A stretch of DNA of 64,000 bases from Oleiphilaceae bacterium (GCA_018334495.1 JAGXLV010000001.1:1-64000); one strand, 5' to 3'; positions 1-8,804 are shown, counted from the first letter of the stretch. The notes: generated by a model not told the origin, from the letters alone. Numbers and translations are program-made.

Positions 1-119
1 TGCCTGACGACCATAGCGGTCTGGAACCACCTGATCCCATCCCGAACTCAGAAGTGAAACAGACCCGCGCCGATGGTAGTGTGGCTTTTGCCCATGTGAG
101 AGTAGGTCATCGTCAGGCT
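1..119 (+). rRNA. rrf: 5S ribosomal RNA
   Basis: The sequence has the bacterial 5S hallmarks in order: the loop A/helix II segment with CCTGATCCCATCCCGAACTCAG, the GCCGATGGTAGTGTGG segment, and the 3' GTGAGAGTAGGTCATCG. The first bases (GCCTGACGA) pair with the last (TCGTCAGGC), forming helix I, so the molecule is essentially complete and starts at or within a base of the window edge. A strong terminator follows 11 bases later. It is therefore the last gene of an rRNA operon whose 16S and 23S genes lie to the left of the window. Confidence 0.97.
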
Positions 120-129
120 CTTAAATAGC

Positions 130-165
130 AAACCCCAGTACCGCTCGGTACTGGGGTTTTTTATT
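130..165 (+). terminator. Rho-independent terminator of the rRNA operon
   Basis: A perfect 13-bp inverted repeat (AAACCCCAGTACC / GGTACTGGGGTTT) with a GCTC loop is followed by a T-rich tail. It sits just downstream of the 5S gene and is a textbook intrinsic terminator. Confidence 0.95.
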
Positions 166-388
166 TGGCTGCCAGAAAGTGATGACCTACGGGAGTGTGA
201 GCCCCGGTGCCCGAAGGGCAGGCGAAGCGCCGCTTTGCCAGGGAGCGAACGCCCGGGGCGTCTCTGCCCCGGGCCGGGTCATCGTCGCAGCGCCAGGCGC
301 TGCCGGTCCCAAGCAACTCGTAACTTCATCATCCCGCAGCCCCAGGTGACAAGGCGGGCAACGCCCGCCGCAGGACGCGGGAGCTCAA
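166..388. other. Hairpin-rich spacer between rRNA operon and kinase gene
   Basis: No convincing gene is seen; the 70-residue plus-strand ORF starting at 235 is Arg/Pro-rich and looks like noise. The stretch is very GC-rich. It carries two perfect inverted repeats: GCCCGGGGC/GCCCCGGGC with a 6-base loop (251-274) and GGCGGGC/GCCCGCC with a 3-base loop (353-369). The second lies 20 bases beyond the stop of the minus-strand kinase gene and could serve as a weak terminator, although no T-tract follows. A 10-base motif near the 5S 3' end (102-111) recurs inverted at 181-190. Confidence 0.5.
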
Positions 389-1102
389 TCACGGTAACCA
401 GATCTCAAATACCCCGCCGCCAAGACTTCCGCCATTGTTCAGTTTGATGAAACCTTGCCGGTCGACCTCCTGGTGGAGGCTTGCAACGGACGACGCAAAG
501 AACAGACCGAGGCTGGTGCTGCCGGTTTCAAAATCCAGTGGCTTTGGTCCAGCACTGTTCGACTGTTGCATGTGCTCGGGATAGCCCTTGCCATCATCTT
601 CAACGCCAATCACCAAATAGTCATTGTCCTGTCTGGCTGTGAGCCGGATCTGGCTTTTGGTATAGCGGATGGCATTGTTTATCGTGTTATTGAGAACGCC
701 AGTCAGAAGATCTTCATCGAAGAAACCATTGATGTCTTCGGCCTCAACGCTGTATGCGACATTATGTCCTTCCAGTAAAGGCTGGTGGCGTGACAGCTGT
801 TGCGACAGAAATTCGGGAACGAAGTGCTCCTCGACGTGGGCGGAGAGACACTGTTCACCAATCCGATAGAGCCCGAGAAGTTGGATTAGATCGCTATGAA
901 GCCGTTCCGCTTCGTATTGCAGGGTGTTGAAGTGCACCGACTCGGATAGTGCTCCCTTATGCTCGTCACGGAGTCCATCGAGTGAGTGCAGTAGCATGCC
1001 CAGAGAACTTTTCATATCATGAACGGAAGAGGCGATCACGGTTGAAAAATTGATGTCTCCCGGAGACCGCGTGATTGACTTGTCTGTTTTTGATTCAGGC
1101 AT
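389..1102 (-). CDS. Soluble sensor histidine kinase (HATPase_c)
   Basis: The 237-residue protein has no membrane segment. The C-terminal half has the kinase ATP-binding boxes: an N box (NTINNAIRYTK), a G1 box (GVEDDGKGYP) and a G2-like TSLGLFFA. The only H-box candidate is around His28 (SSVHDMKSSLG), which lacks the usual E/P pattern, so the dimerisation domain is atypical. The start overlaps the end of the TPR response regulator by 8 bases, making it the third and last gene of an apparent operon with the CrbS-like kinase. It probably exchanges phosphate with one of the two receivers encoded upstream, or binds them; this is inferred from context. No known gene name can be assigned. Confidence 0.85.
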   Translation of the reverse strand: MPESKTDKSITRSPGDINFSTVIASSVHDMKSSLGMLLHSLDGLRDEHKGALSESVHFNTLQYEAERLHSDLIQLLGLYRIGEQCLSAHVEEHFVPEFLSQQLSRHQPLLEGHNVAYSVEAEDINGFFDEDLLTGVLNNTINNAIRYTKSQIRLTARQDNDYLVIGVEDDGKGYPEHMQQSNSAGPKPLDFETGSTSLGLFFASSVASLHQEVDRQGFIKLNNGGSLGGGVFEIWLP

Positions 1103-2738
1103 GGGTCATAGCATCCAGTTGTTTTCTCAGCGTTACGAAGCGCCGGTATTGCCGGTGCTGGGGTGGAAGTGACTCCAGAGCTCCCAGACAACGCAGGCTC
1201 TGTTTTAGCAGTTCAGGGTTGGCAGGATCGTCCATTGCCTGCTTCATGCGGACCTGGGCGAGGTTCAGGTTCAATGCTGTGTGGCCGGGAACGATCTCTA
1301 GGGCTTGTTCAAATGCCTCTGCCGCCTGTTCCAGGTCACCTGACTCAAACGCATTAATGCCTGTTTTGTTGTAAGCCCTTGCCTGCAGTTTTTGCTTGAA
1401 GCCTACCGGCTCATCCAGCAGTGCCTCGATTGCCACCAAAACCTCTTTATCGGACTCAAAACGTTGTGCCAGTTGACCGAGGAGTTCTTTCGCTTCCTCA
1501 GTCTGGCCCACACAGAACAGTGTCTTGGCCAGGTCCAGTCCCACCTCCGCGCTTACCGGGTCCGGACCTATGCCCTTTTGTGCTTGCGCAAGGCAGTTGC
1601 CAGCCGCCGTGAGGTCTTTTTGAGCAGCATAAACCCGGGCCTGAACTAAAAGGTTTCGAATTCCGAGATAGGGTATGTCTGGAAAACGCTTTGCCATCTT
1701 TGCCAATATGCGTGTGGCTTCCGCCGCTTGCTTAGCTCCGTCTTCCCCTTGATCTGTCTCGCTCATGTCCGCGAGCGACTGGCCTAGCGCCAGATAATGC
1801 TCAGGGCTATCGTGAATGGAGTGGCTGCCAAGCTGGACAGTACGGCGCCAGGCATCCGTACTCTTCGCAATGTCCTGGTTAGAGGCAGCCAGGCGGGCCA
1901 GAGTGCGTTGCCTCATTAGAGCATTCGGAGACAGTTCGGTGGCTTTTTCAAGAGTCGTCTGAGCCTTTTTGAGTCTTCCCTTACGTGTCAGTGCATCTGC
2001 CAGGCTATCGTAAGCTTCAATGAAATCCGGATGTTTTTGTATAAGGCCTTCGAGCTCAGTAATCGCGTCGTCCAGATGTTGTTCAGCCAATAAACAGCGA
2101 CCCTTTCCCAGGCGCGCCCACGACAGATCCCGCTGAGCCAATACTTCTTCGCATATCTTGCGGGCATGAGCATAGTCGCCCATGCGGAAATAAAGATCCG
2201 CCAGGGTTTTCATCAGCCAGGATTTATAGCGGGGTTGTTTGGGTATCGCTTGAATGCACAGTGATGCCGCCTCTGGCAGGTTTTCCCGGTCGATCTCCCG
2301 ATTGATGGGAAGGAGGGCATTCCGCTGGGCAATCAGTGCACCCAATCTTTTTTCCAGCATGGCTCGGTTAATAGGCTTGGTCAGATAGGCGTCAGGCTGA
2401 TATTCGCGCGCTCCCATTACCATGTCTTTTGACGTCTCAGCCGTTACCATCAGGAACAGCGAGGTACACTTTAACAGTCGTTTGTGACGAAGTTCTTCAA
2501 GTATGTGTTGGCCGTTCCTGCCGTCACCGAGATTATAATCGCACAGCACCACATCGAACTGGTCGTAAGTACACATCTTAATGGCATCCGCGCCGTTGGA
2601 GGCCGCTTCAACCTTTTCAGCTCCGAAGCTGCGAAGCATTTGGCGCATGGATAATCGGAAGTTTTCAAAATCGTCGATGATTAAATAACGTAGCTTGTGA
2701 AATCGGGGTGCGACGCTACTGCTCTGTTGGGATGTCAT
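1095..2738 (-). CDS. Response regulator with N-terminal receiver and TPR repeats
   Basis: The 547-residue protein begins with a CheY-like receiver domain (about residues 14-135). The acidic pair is in LIIDDF, the phospho-acceptor is Asp67 in VVLCDYNLG, and the conserved Lys is Lys121 in YLTKP. The rest is helical repeats of TPR type, clear for example in the segment with FIEAYDSLADALTRKGRLKKA and again near the C-terminus (GDLEQAAEAFEQALEIVPGH). No DNA-binding or enzymatic output domain is visible, so the output is probably a protein interaction. It overlaps the upstream transporter-kinase gene by 4 bases and the downstream soluble kinase gene by 8, indicating translational coupling. Confidence 0.88.
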   Translation of the reverse strand: MTSQQSSSVAPRFHKLRYLIIDDFENFRLSMRQMLRSFGAEKVEAASNGADAIKMCTYDQFDVVLCDYNLGDGRNGQHILEELRHKRLLKCTSLFLMVTAETSKDMVMGAREYQPDAYLTKPINRAMLEKRLGALIAQRNALLPINREIDRENLPEAASLCIQAIPKQPRYKSWLMKTLADLYFRMGDYAHARKICEEVLAQRDLSWARLGKGRCLLAEQHLDDAITELEGLIQKHPDFIEAYDSLADALTRKGRLKKAQTTLEKATELSPNALMRQRTLARLAASNQDIAKSTDAWRRTVQLGSHSIHDSPEHYLALGQSLADMSETDQGEDGAKQAAEATRILAKMAKRFPDIPYLGIRNLLVQARVYAAQKDLTAAGNCLAQAQKGIGPDPVSAEVGLDLAKTLFCVGQTEEAKELLGQLAQRFESDKEVLVAIEALLDEPVGFKQKLQARAYNKTGINAFESGDLEQAAEAFEQALEIVPGHTALNLNLAQVRMKQAMDDPANPELLKQSLRCLGALESLPPQHRQYRRFVTLRKQLDAMTHA

Positions 2739-5700
2739 AATGGCCTTTGTCGCAGAAGTTTATTGACCAGTGCTCTGAGGGCGGCTGGTTTCAGCGGTTT
2801 ATAAAGGATCTGGTAATCGCGTGTCGCCGCATCCGAGCGTACGTCCAGGCCCATGTATCCTGTGATCAGGATGCCCGGCAGACTGGCACCAAATGTCTCC
2901 CTGATCGCGTCCATGGCATTTAAACCGTTCAGTCCACCGTCAAGTTGATAATCTACCAGCATGATGTCCGGGCGCTGGTCATCCAATTCGTGAATGGCGT
3001 GTTTCAAGCTCTTCGCAAGGGTGACATCGCATTGCCAATTGTCCAGCAGAGCCGCCATGCCCTCGAGTATATTCACGTCATTGTCGATGCACAGTACTTT
3101 TAACCCACTCAGATTGGCAGCCCCTCGAGAGCCGGACTTACTGGTTGTCGTTAAATTTGTGGCCGCTGGATCAGGAGTGACCTGCGGGACTGTAATACTG
3201 AAAACACTGCCGCGTCCCTGAACCGAATGCACACTGACAGGATGATCGAGCATACCGCTGATACGGTCGACAATGGCGAGTCCCAGGCCCAGCCCCTTGG
3301 TGTCACCGCCATGCTGAAGGCGCCGAAACTCCTCAAAAATTCTGGCGAGTTGATCTTCGGGAATACCCGGACCCATATCCCAGACTTCGATTCGAAGGTA
3401 ACCTCTCAAACGTCGGCAGCCCAGGAGAATCCGCCCTTTAGGGGTATAGCGTATGGCATTCGACAGAAAATTCTGGACCACGCGGCGAAGCAACTTGGAA
3501 TCCGAGTTCACCCAGGCTGTGCTGGGCACAATTTCCAACTCAAGATTCTGGTCGGCCGCGATAACGGAAAACTCGGCGGCAAGGTGTTTCAGAATCTCGT
3601 TGATCGGGAAGTGACTGATTTTGGGTTCAAGTGCGCCGGCGTCAAGTTTTGAAATATCGAGCAGAGTGCTGATGATTTCCTCGGCGGCGCCCAACGAGCT
3701 GTCGATATGGTTTACCAGCTCTCTGGCCTCGGTCGATTGCGGTTTGCCCGATAGCGCTGAGGTAAAAAGTCGGGCGGCATTCAATGGCTGCAGAAGGTCG
3801 TGGCTGGCAGACGCAAGAAAGCGGGTTTTACTCTGATTTGCCTGTTCAGCTACGGATTTTGCTTTGAGCATCTGTTCATTAATGATTTGCAGCTCCTGGG
3901 TTCGCTCCTTGACCCGTTGTTCAAGATAAATATTGGTTTCTTTCAATGCGCGCTCGGTCCGGCGCATGCCAGTGATGTCCTGGAAGGTCGTGACGTATCC
4001 ACCACCGGGGATCGGGCTGCCGTCGATCTTGAGGACATTGCCATCGGGCCGCTGCCGCTCATAGGACATATGTTGTCCCGCCCTCATACCGTCACAGCGA
4101 TTGGCAATAATTTCGTCGACTCTGCGGGCAGGCAGGTTCGAAGTCGTGAGATTGTACCGCATCAGGTCTTCGACCGAGCGACCGGCTCTTACAAAGCCTT
4201 TAGGGTAGGAAAAGAGTTCGAGGTAACGCCGATTCCAGACCATCAGTTGTTGCTGGTTGTTGACCACTGATACACCCAGGCTGATATTTTCGATCGCCGA
4301 TTGCAGCAATTCGCTGCTGAAGATCATTGCCTTGGACGCCTCGTCAACAATGCTGACAACATCTTCGATTTGCATGTCCCGCCCGCTCAGGGTGGATTCG
4401 AGGACGACTCGCGCTGTTGAGCTCCCAATAACCGAGGCAAGCTGACGCTCAATGTATTTTATCAGGTGTGCCGAGGCTGCTCGGTGAGGGGACAGCCGGA
4501 TGGCGTTTCGACGCTCATAGTTTCTGAATAATGCTTCAGCTCGCTCTTCCCCCATGAACCGCTCAACCAGGGCCTGGAGGTCAGCCGTCAGAACCTCTCC
4601 TTCCCATGCCTGTTCCTGGGGCGTTCCCGCTTTGGGGTGGGAGTCCTGGAAAAACGATGCGATCTGGATTTTTTCCCTGACCCGCTGCCGAGTGAGGAAT
4701 GACAGCAGGGTGAACGTAAGGATATTGGCGCCCAAACTCCAGATGATGCCGTGGCTAAAGGGGTCAACGTTGAGTCCGAGAAGAGCTGTTGGACGGGTCC
4801 AGCTTAGTTCCCAGAGCCCTTTTTCAAGCAGTTGATCCCCAACCCAGCCGGTGGATATGAGTGCCGGTAGCAAAAGCGTATAACACCAAAGCGTGAAGCC
4901 GACTCCCAATCCCCAGACCGCGCCGGCATAATTGGCTCTGCGCCAAAGGACACCGCCGATCAGTGCGGGCCCGAACTGGGCGGCGGCTGCGAAAGACAAC
5001 AAGCCGAACTCTGTAAGGCTGTAATTGGCCCCGGCCACGCGGTAAAAGCCATAAGCCGTGAAAAGTACCGAAAAGATGGCAAACCTGCGAATACCCAACA
5101 GCAGATAACTCAGGTCGGCCCGACGGTTCATGCGTGGTCTGAAAAATTTCAGTAATGCGGGCATGATCATTTCGTTGCTTATCATGGTGGCAACCGCCAC
5201 CGAGCAGACGATCACCATTGCGGCGGCAGCCGATCCTCCCCCCAGAAAGACCAGAGTTGCAAGCCATTCCTGTCCTGCCAAAATGGGGATATTAAGAATT
5301 AAAGTGTCCGCATCGAGCAGCCCCGCTTCGGGTAAAAGCAGGCCCGCGCCCGCAATTGGAATAACAAAAGCACTTACAACGACAAGATAGACCGGCATTG
5401 CCCAACGCGCTGTTTCAAAATCCCGGTGATCCGTATTCTCAACGACCATGACATGGAACTGGCGGGGCAGGCACATGATGGCAAGCATAGCGACCAGGGT
5501 TTGCGTGATAAAGGCGGGTGCCTGAATGTGGTCGGTGGTCAGGGTTCCAATCAAATCGGCACTACGGAGAGACCGGAAGAGATCGTCGAATCCCCCATAG
5601 AGGCCAAAACCGACAAACAGACCCACGGCAACAAAGGCGACAAATTTCACGATCGATTCAAAGGCAATGGCCTGGATCATGCCGCGGTGGTGTTCGGTCG

Positions 5701-6256
5701 ACTCCAGGTGCCGGGTGCCGAACAGGATGCTAAACCCCGCCAGAACAATGGTTATGTACCAGGCTGAATCCGACCAGAAACCCTGTGATCCCTGCGCCCT
5801 GTCAGACAGAGTGCCGGACAGGACCCCAAAACCCATGTCGATGGCTTTGAGTTGCAGCGCGATATAAGGAACGCTGCCTATCAATGCGATGAAAGCAATC
5901 ATGGCCGCCAGTGACTGAGACTTACCGTACCGTGAAGCAATAAAATCGGCGATCGATGTGGTGTTGTGGCGTTTGCTGATGTGGATGATGCGTCTTAGCA
6001 GCGGAGCGCCGAAAACAAAAAGAAGAAAGGGACCGAGGTAAATAGGCAGAAAGCCCAGCCCTTCTTGTGTTGCCCGGCCAACTGCGCCGTAAAACGTCCA
6101 GGAAGTGAAATAGACCGCCAGGGAAAGAGCGTAAACATGGGGCCGTGCAAAGCGTTTTTCATAAAGAGTTGGATGCCTGTCGCCCACCCAGGCGATAGCG
6201 AACAGAAGGGATATATAGCTAAGGGAAATTAAGGCAAGCAGCCACACGCTGAGCAT
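2735..6256 (-). CDS. crbS: CrbS-like SSS-PAS hybrid histidine kinase
   Basis: This is a 1173-residue transporter-kinase fusion. Residues 1-520 form a multi-helix sodium:solute symporter (SLC5-like) module. A STAC-like linker follows (about 555-640), then a PAS domain (about 650-765), a coiled coil and HisKA with His819 (SASHDLLQPL). HATPase_c has an N box near 930 and GLGLGLA near 990. A receiver domain (about 1053-1170) carries phospho-acceptor Asp1102 (IMLVDYQL) and Lys1153. The architecture matches CrbS of Vibrio and MxtR of Pseudomonas, which with CrbR/ErdR control acetyl-CoA synthetase and acetate use. The neighbouring symporter, DUF4212, exonuclease and CBS/DUF294 genes strengthen the assignment. 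No CrbR-like LuxR-type regulator lies in the window. The ligand, probably acetate or a related metabolite, is inferred. Confidence 0.82.
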   Translation of the reverse strand: MLSVWLLALISLSYISLLFAIAWVGDRHPTLYEKRFARPHVYALSLAVYFTSWTFYGAVGRATQEGLGFLPIYLGPFLLFVFGAPLLRRIIHISKRHNTTSIADFIASRYGKSQSLAAMIAFIALIGSVPYIALQLKAIDMGFGVLSGTLSDRAQGSQGFWSDSAWYITIVLAGFSILFGTRHLESTEHHRGMIQAIAFESIVKFVAFVAVGLFVGFGLYGGFDDLFRSLRSADLIGTLTTDHIQAPAFITQTLVAMLAIMCLPRQFHVMVVENTDHRDFETARWAMPVYLVVVSAFVIPIAGAGLLLPEAGLLDADTLILNIPILAGQEWLATLVFLGGGSAAAAMVIVCSVAVATMISNEMIMPALLKFFRPRMNRRADLSYLLLGIRRFAIFSVLFTAYGFYRVAGANYSLTEFGLLSFAAAAQFGPALIGGVLWRRANYAGAVWGLGVGFTLWCYTLLLPALISTGWVGDQLLEKGLWELSWTRPTALLGLNVDPFSHGIIWSLGANILTFTLLSFLTRQRVREKIQIASFFQDSHPKAGTPQEQAWEGEVLTADLQALVERFMGEERAEALFRNYERRNAIRLSPHRAASAHLIKYIERQLASVIGSSTARVVLESTLSGRDMQIEDVVSIVDEASKAMIFSSELLQSAIENISLGVSVVNNQQQLMVWNRRYLELFSYPKGFVRAGRSVEDLMRYNLTTSNLPARRVDEIIANRCDGMRAGQHMSYERQRPDGNVLKIDGSPIPGGGYVTTFQDITGMRRTERALKETNIYLEQRVKERTQELQIINEQMLKAKSVAEQANQSKTRFLASASHDLLQPLNAARLFTSALSGKPQSTEARELVNHIDSSLGAAEEIISTLLDISKLDAGALEPKISHFPINEILKHLAAEFSVIAADQNLELEIVPSTAWVNSDSKLLRRVVQNFLSNAIRYTPKGRILLGCRRLRGYLRIEVWDMGPGIPEDQLARIFEEFRRLQHGGDTKGLGLGLAIVDRISGMLDHPVSVHSVQGRGSVFSITVPQVTPDPAATNLTTTSKSGSRGAANLSGLKVLCIDNDVNILEGMAALLDNWQCDVTLAKSLKHAIHELDDQRPDIMLVDYQLDGGLNGLNAMDAIRETFGASLPGILITGYMGLDVRSDAATRDYQILYKPLKPAALRALVNKLLRQRPL

Positions 6257-6395
6257 AAAACGACATTCTCGCTACAAAGACCTGGAACGATACCAAGGTT
6301 GGTGCTGAATGAGTAATGCATTCAAACAATTGTAGCGGCGGTCTCAGGTTTTTGGCAGCAGAGCCTTCCGGGGCAACGGCTTAAATGAAAGCACC

Positions 6396-6401
6396 ATTAT
6401 A
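6396..6401 (-). promoter_or_regulatory. Candidate -10 box upstream of the CrbS-like gene
   Basis: The minus strand reads TATAAT here, a perfect -10 hexamer about 140 bases before the start of the CrbS-like gene. No good -35 element is seen at 16-18 bases upstream. A second weaker box (TACAAT) lies closer to the gene. This is a suggestion only. Confidence 0.25.
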
Positions 6402-6424
6402 AGTCGTCGTCAAAACCAGGAGGG

Positions 6425-6928
6425 CTACCCGCAAACGGTATCAAGCAAAGGATCGTTGCCTGGTAACTGTTGTATTGTCTTGGTGTCTGGTTTGCCCTCG
6501 TTATTCAGGGGAACCAGTTCGCTGGTTGTGCAATTGGCAAGATAGACACCGTCCGATACACGCCCTCCATAAGTTTGATCGAAGCGGTAAAGGTGCATTT
6601 GTAAAATCTCAGGGTTGGATCCATTGCGAATGATGCTTTTTTCATCAAGCACAGTGAAACCCGTAATCTGGGGTAAAAAATAGCTCCAGGGCCGCCAGGG
6701 AACCTGCTCTTTTTCCGTGCCGACAACCAGTGCGCCTTCTGGCAGCCTGGACTCCATATGATCAAACCAGGTGTACTCGATATAAACCTGATAGGCCATC
6801 ATGCCGAGCCCCGCAAACACGGGGATGATCCATTTGGGGGCCTTTTTCAATGTTATTGACCGTATCGCCAGCGCGATACCGGCGGCGCCGAGGCCGGCAA
6901 ACACAGTCGCAACCAGATTCCAGAACAT
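6425..6928 (-). CDS. Small membrane protein of unknown function
   Basis: The 167-residue protein is not recognised. It has two hydrophobic segments near the N-terminus (about residues 3-25 and 33-49), then a soluble tail that probably lies outside the inner membrane. The tail contains two cysteines (TNC-like motif near residue 128 and the C-terminal TVCG) that could form a disulfide. A good ribosome binding site (GAGGAAAG) precedes the ATG. It lies between the symporter terminator and the CrbS-like kinase gene, on the same strand as both, so a link with transport or its sensing is possible but unproven. Confidence 0.75.
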   Translation of the reverse strand: MFWNLVATVFAGLGAAGIALAIRSITLKKAPKWIIPVFAGLGMMAYQVYIEYTWFDHMESRLPEGALVVGTEKEQVPWRPWSYFLPQITGFTVLDEKSIIRNGSNPEILQMHLYRFDQTYGGRVSDGVYLANCTTSELVPLNNEGKPDTKTIQQLPGNDPLLDTVCG

Positions 6929-6937
6929 AGTCTTTCC

Positions 6938-6974
6938 TCAAAAAAACGGGCCTCCTCGAGAGGAAGCCCGTTTG
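6938..6974 (-). terminator. Intrinsic terminator after the symporter gene
   Basis: On the minus strand a 14-bp stem (AAACGGGCTTCCTC with one mismatch) closes on a very short loop and is followed by a run of six or more T. It lies about 45 bases beyond the symporter stop codon and separates that transcript from the small membrane protein gene. Confidence 0.85.
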
Positions 6975-7019
6975 GTATTACTCCAGGCAGAATGAACTGC
7001 CTGAAGGTCTGTTTAAAGC

Positions 7020-8804
7020 TCAGTGATCCAGCGCTGAGGTTGGATCAACCGGCTTTTTGGCGGCACGCGGATAACGGACGCTTTCCACCAGGTCCTGAAT
7101 TTCCTTCGGTGGCGCTTCAGTGGCGTTGGACACTGTGAACGCGACAGCGAAATTGATCATCGCACCGACCGCCCCGAAGGACAATGGCGAAATGCCAAAC
7201 AGCCAGTTATCCGGCGTGTTCGCCAGATTATTGGTGCCCGGAATGAAGAACCAGCCCAGGAAGACGAAGATATAGACCAAGGTTGAACCCAGGCCTGCCA
7301 GCATACCGGCGATGGCACCTTTGTTGTTCACGCGCTTGGAGAAAATGCCCATCATCAGCGCCGGGAACAGGGAGGCGGCGGCAATGCCGAAAGCCAGTGC
7401 CACTACCTGCGCCGCAAATCCGGGCGGGTTGGCGCCCAGGTAGGTGGCCACCACTATCGCAACTGACATGGTGATTCGCGCCGCCAGCAGTTCCCCCTTA
7501 TCGCTGATGTCCGGTTTGAAGGCACCCTTGATCAGGTCGTGGCTGACCGCCGAGGATATGGCCAGTAGCAGGCCCGCTGCCGTCGACAGGGCCGCTGCCA
7601 GACCGCCAGCCGCGATCAAGCCGATAACCCAGCCCGGCAAATTGGCGATCTCCGGGTTTGCCAGTACCAGAATATCCCGATTGTACTCGAACTCATTGCC
7701 TTCCCAGCCGCGGGCTTCTGCGGTGGGCTGGAACTCTTCTGTGTCGTTGTAGTACTGAATGCGGCCGTCGTTGTTTTTGTCCTCGTAGGTGATCAGACCC
7801 GTGACCTCCCACTCCTGAATCCACTGAGGCCGCTGATCGTATTCAATCGGCTGGCTTTCGGGACCGTTGGGGTAGATGGTGTCGAAGATATTCAGGCGAG
7901 CCATGGACGCAACGGCAGGAGCGGTCAGGTACAGCAGGGCAATGAAGACCAGGGCCCAGCCGGCGGACCAGCGGGCATCCGCGACCTTGGGTACGGTGAA
8001 GAAGCGAATGATAACGTGGGGCAGACCCGCGGTACCGATCATCAGGGACAGAGTGAACAGGACCATGTTGAGCTTGTTGTCAACATCGGCCGTATAGTCC
8101 TGGAAGCCGAGCGCAGTAATGACTTCATCCAGTTTCGTGAGCAGAGGCAGGCCCGACTCGGAATGGGTGGAGAAAAGTCCCAGCATGGGTATCGGGTTGT
8201 CTGTCAACTGCAATGAGATGAAGACCGCAGGGATCGTGTAAGCAATGATCAGCACGATGTACTGGGCTACCTGGGTGTAGGTAATGCCTTTCATGCCGCC
8301 GAGTACGGCGTAGATGAAGATCACGACAGCGGCAATGATAAGCCCCATGGTGGCGTCAACTTCGAGGAACCGCGAAAAAGCCACACCGGCACCGGCCATC
8401 TGGCCGATAACATAGGTCACCGAGGCGGCGATAAGGCAGGCTACAGCCACAAAGCGTGCGTTATTGCTGTAGAAGCGATCACCGATAAATTCCGGCACCG
8501 TGAATTTTCCGAACTTGCGGAGATAAGGCGCCAAAAGCATCGCCAGCAGAACATAGCCGCCGGTCCAGCCCATGAGGAAGGTTGAATTGGCATAGCCGCC
8601 AGCCGCGATCAGACCGGCCATTGAGATGAAAGAAGCTGCCGACATCCAGTCGGCACCGATCGCCATGCCGTTCGTGACAGGGTGAATGCCGCCGCCGGCC
8701 ACGTAGAATTCGCTGGTGCTGCCTGCTTTGGCCCATATCGCGATCGCGATATAGAGCGCAAACGAGCCCCCAACGAAGAGGAGATTAATATAAAACTGGT
8801 CCAT
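7020..8804 (-). CDS. Sodium:solute symporter, VC_2705 subfamily (ActP-like large subunit)
   Basis: The 594-residue protein is an SSS-family transporter with about 13 hydrophobic segments, and MAIGADWMSAASFISMAGL matches the conserved TM2 region. Pairing with a DUF4212 small subunit 5 bases upstream is diagnostic of the VC_2705 subfamily, which is often annotated as acetate/monocarboxylate symporters. An insertion at about residues 305-390 between membrane helices holds an EF-hand-like loop (DKNNDGRIQYYND, residues 342-354). A strong ribosome binding site (GAGGAG) precedes the ATG. The substrate is inferred as acetate or a similar short-chain acid from the CrbS-like neighbour; ActP proper is a related but distinct subfamily. 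Confidence 0.9.
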   Translation of the reverse strand: MDQFYINLLFVGGSFALYIAIAIWAKAGSTSEFYVAGGGIHPVTNGMAIGADWMSAASFISMAGLIAAGGYANSTFLMGWTGGYVLLAMLLAPYLRKFGKFTVPEFIGDRFYSNNARFVAVACLIAASVTYVIGQMAGAGVAFSRFLEVDATMGLIIAAVVIFIYAVLGGMKGITYTQVAQYIVLIIAYTIPAVFISLQLTDNPIPMLGLFSTHSESGLPLLTKLDEVITALGFQDYTADVDNKLNMVLFTLSLMIGTAGLPHVIIRFFTVPKVADARWSAGWALVFIALLYLTAPAVASMARLNIFDTIYPNGPESQPIEYDQRPQWIQEWEVTGLITYEDKNNDGRIQYYNDTEEFQPTAEARGWEGNEFEYNRDILVLANPEIANLPGWVIGLIAAGGLAAALSTAAGLLLAISSAVSHDLIKGAFKPDISDKGELLAARITMSVAIVVATYLGANPPGFAAQVVALAFGIAAASLFPALMMGIFSKRVNNKGAIAGMLAGLGSTLVYIFVFLGWFFIPGTNNLANTPDNWLFGISPLSFGAVGAMINFAVAFTVSNATEAPPKEIQDLVESVRYPRAAKKPVDPTSALDH

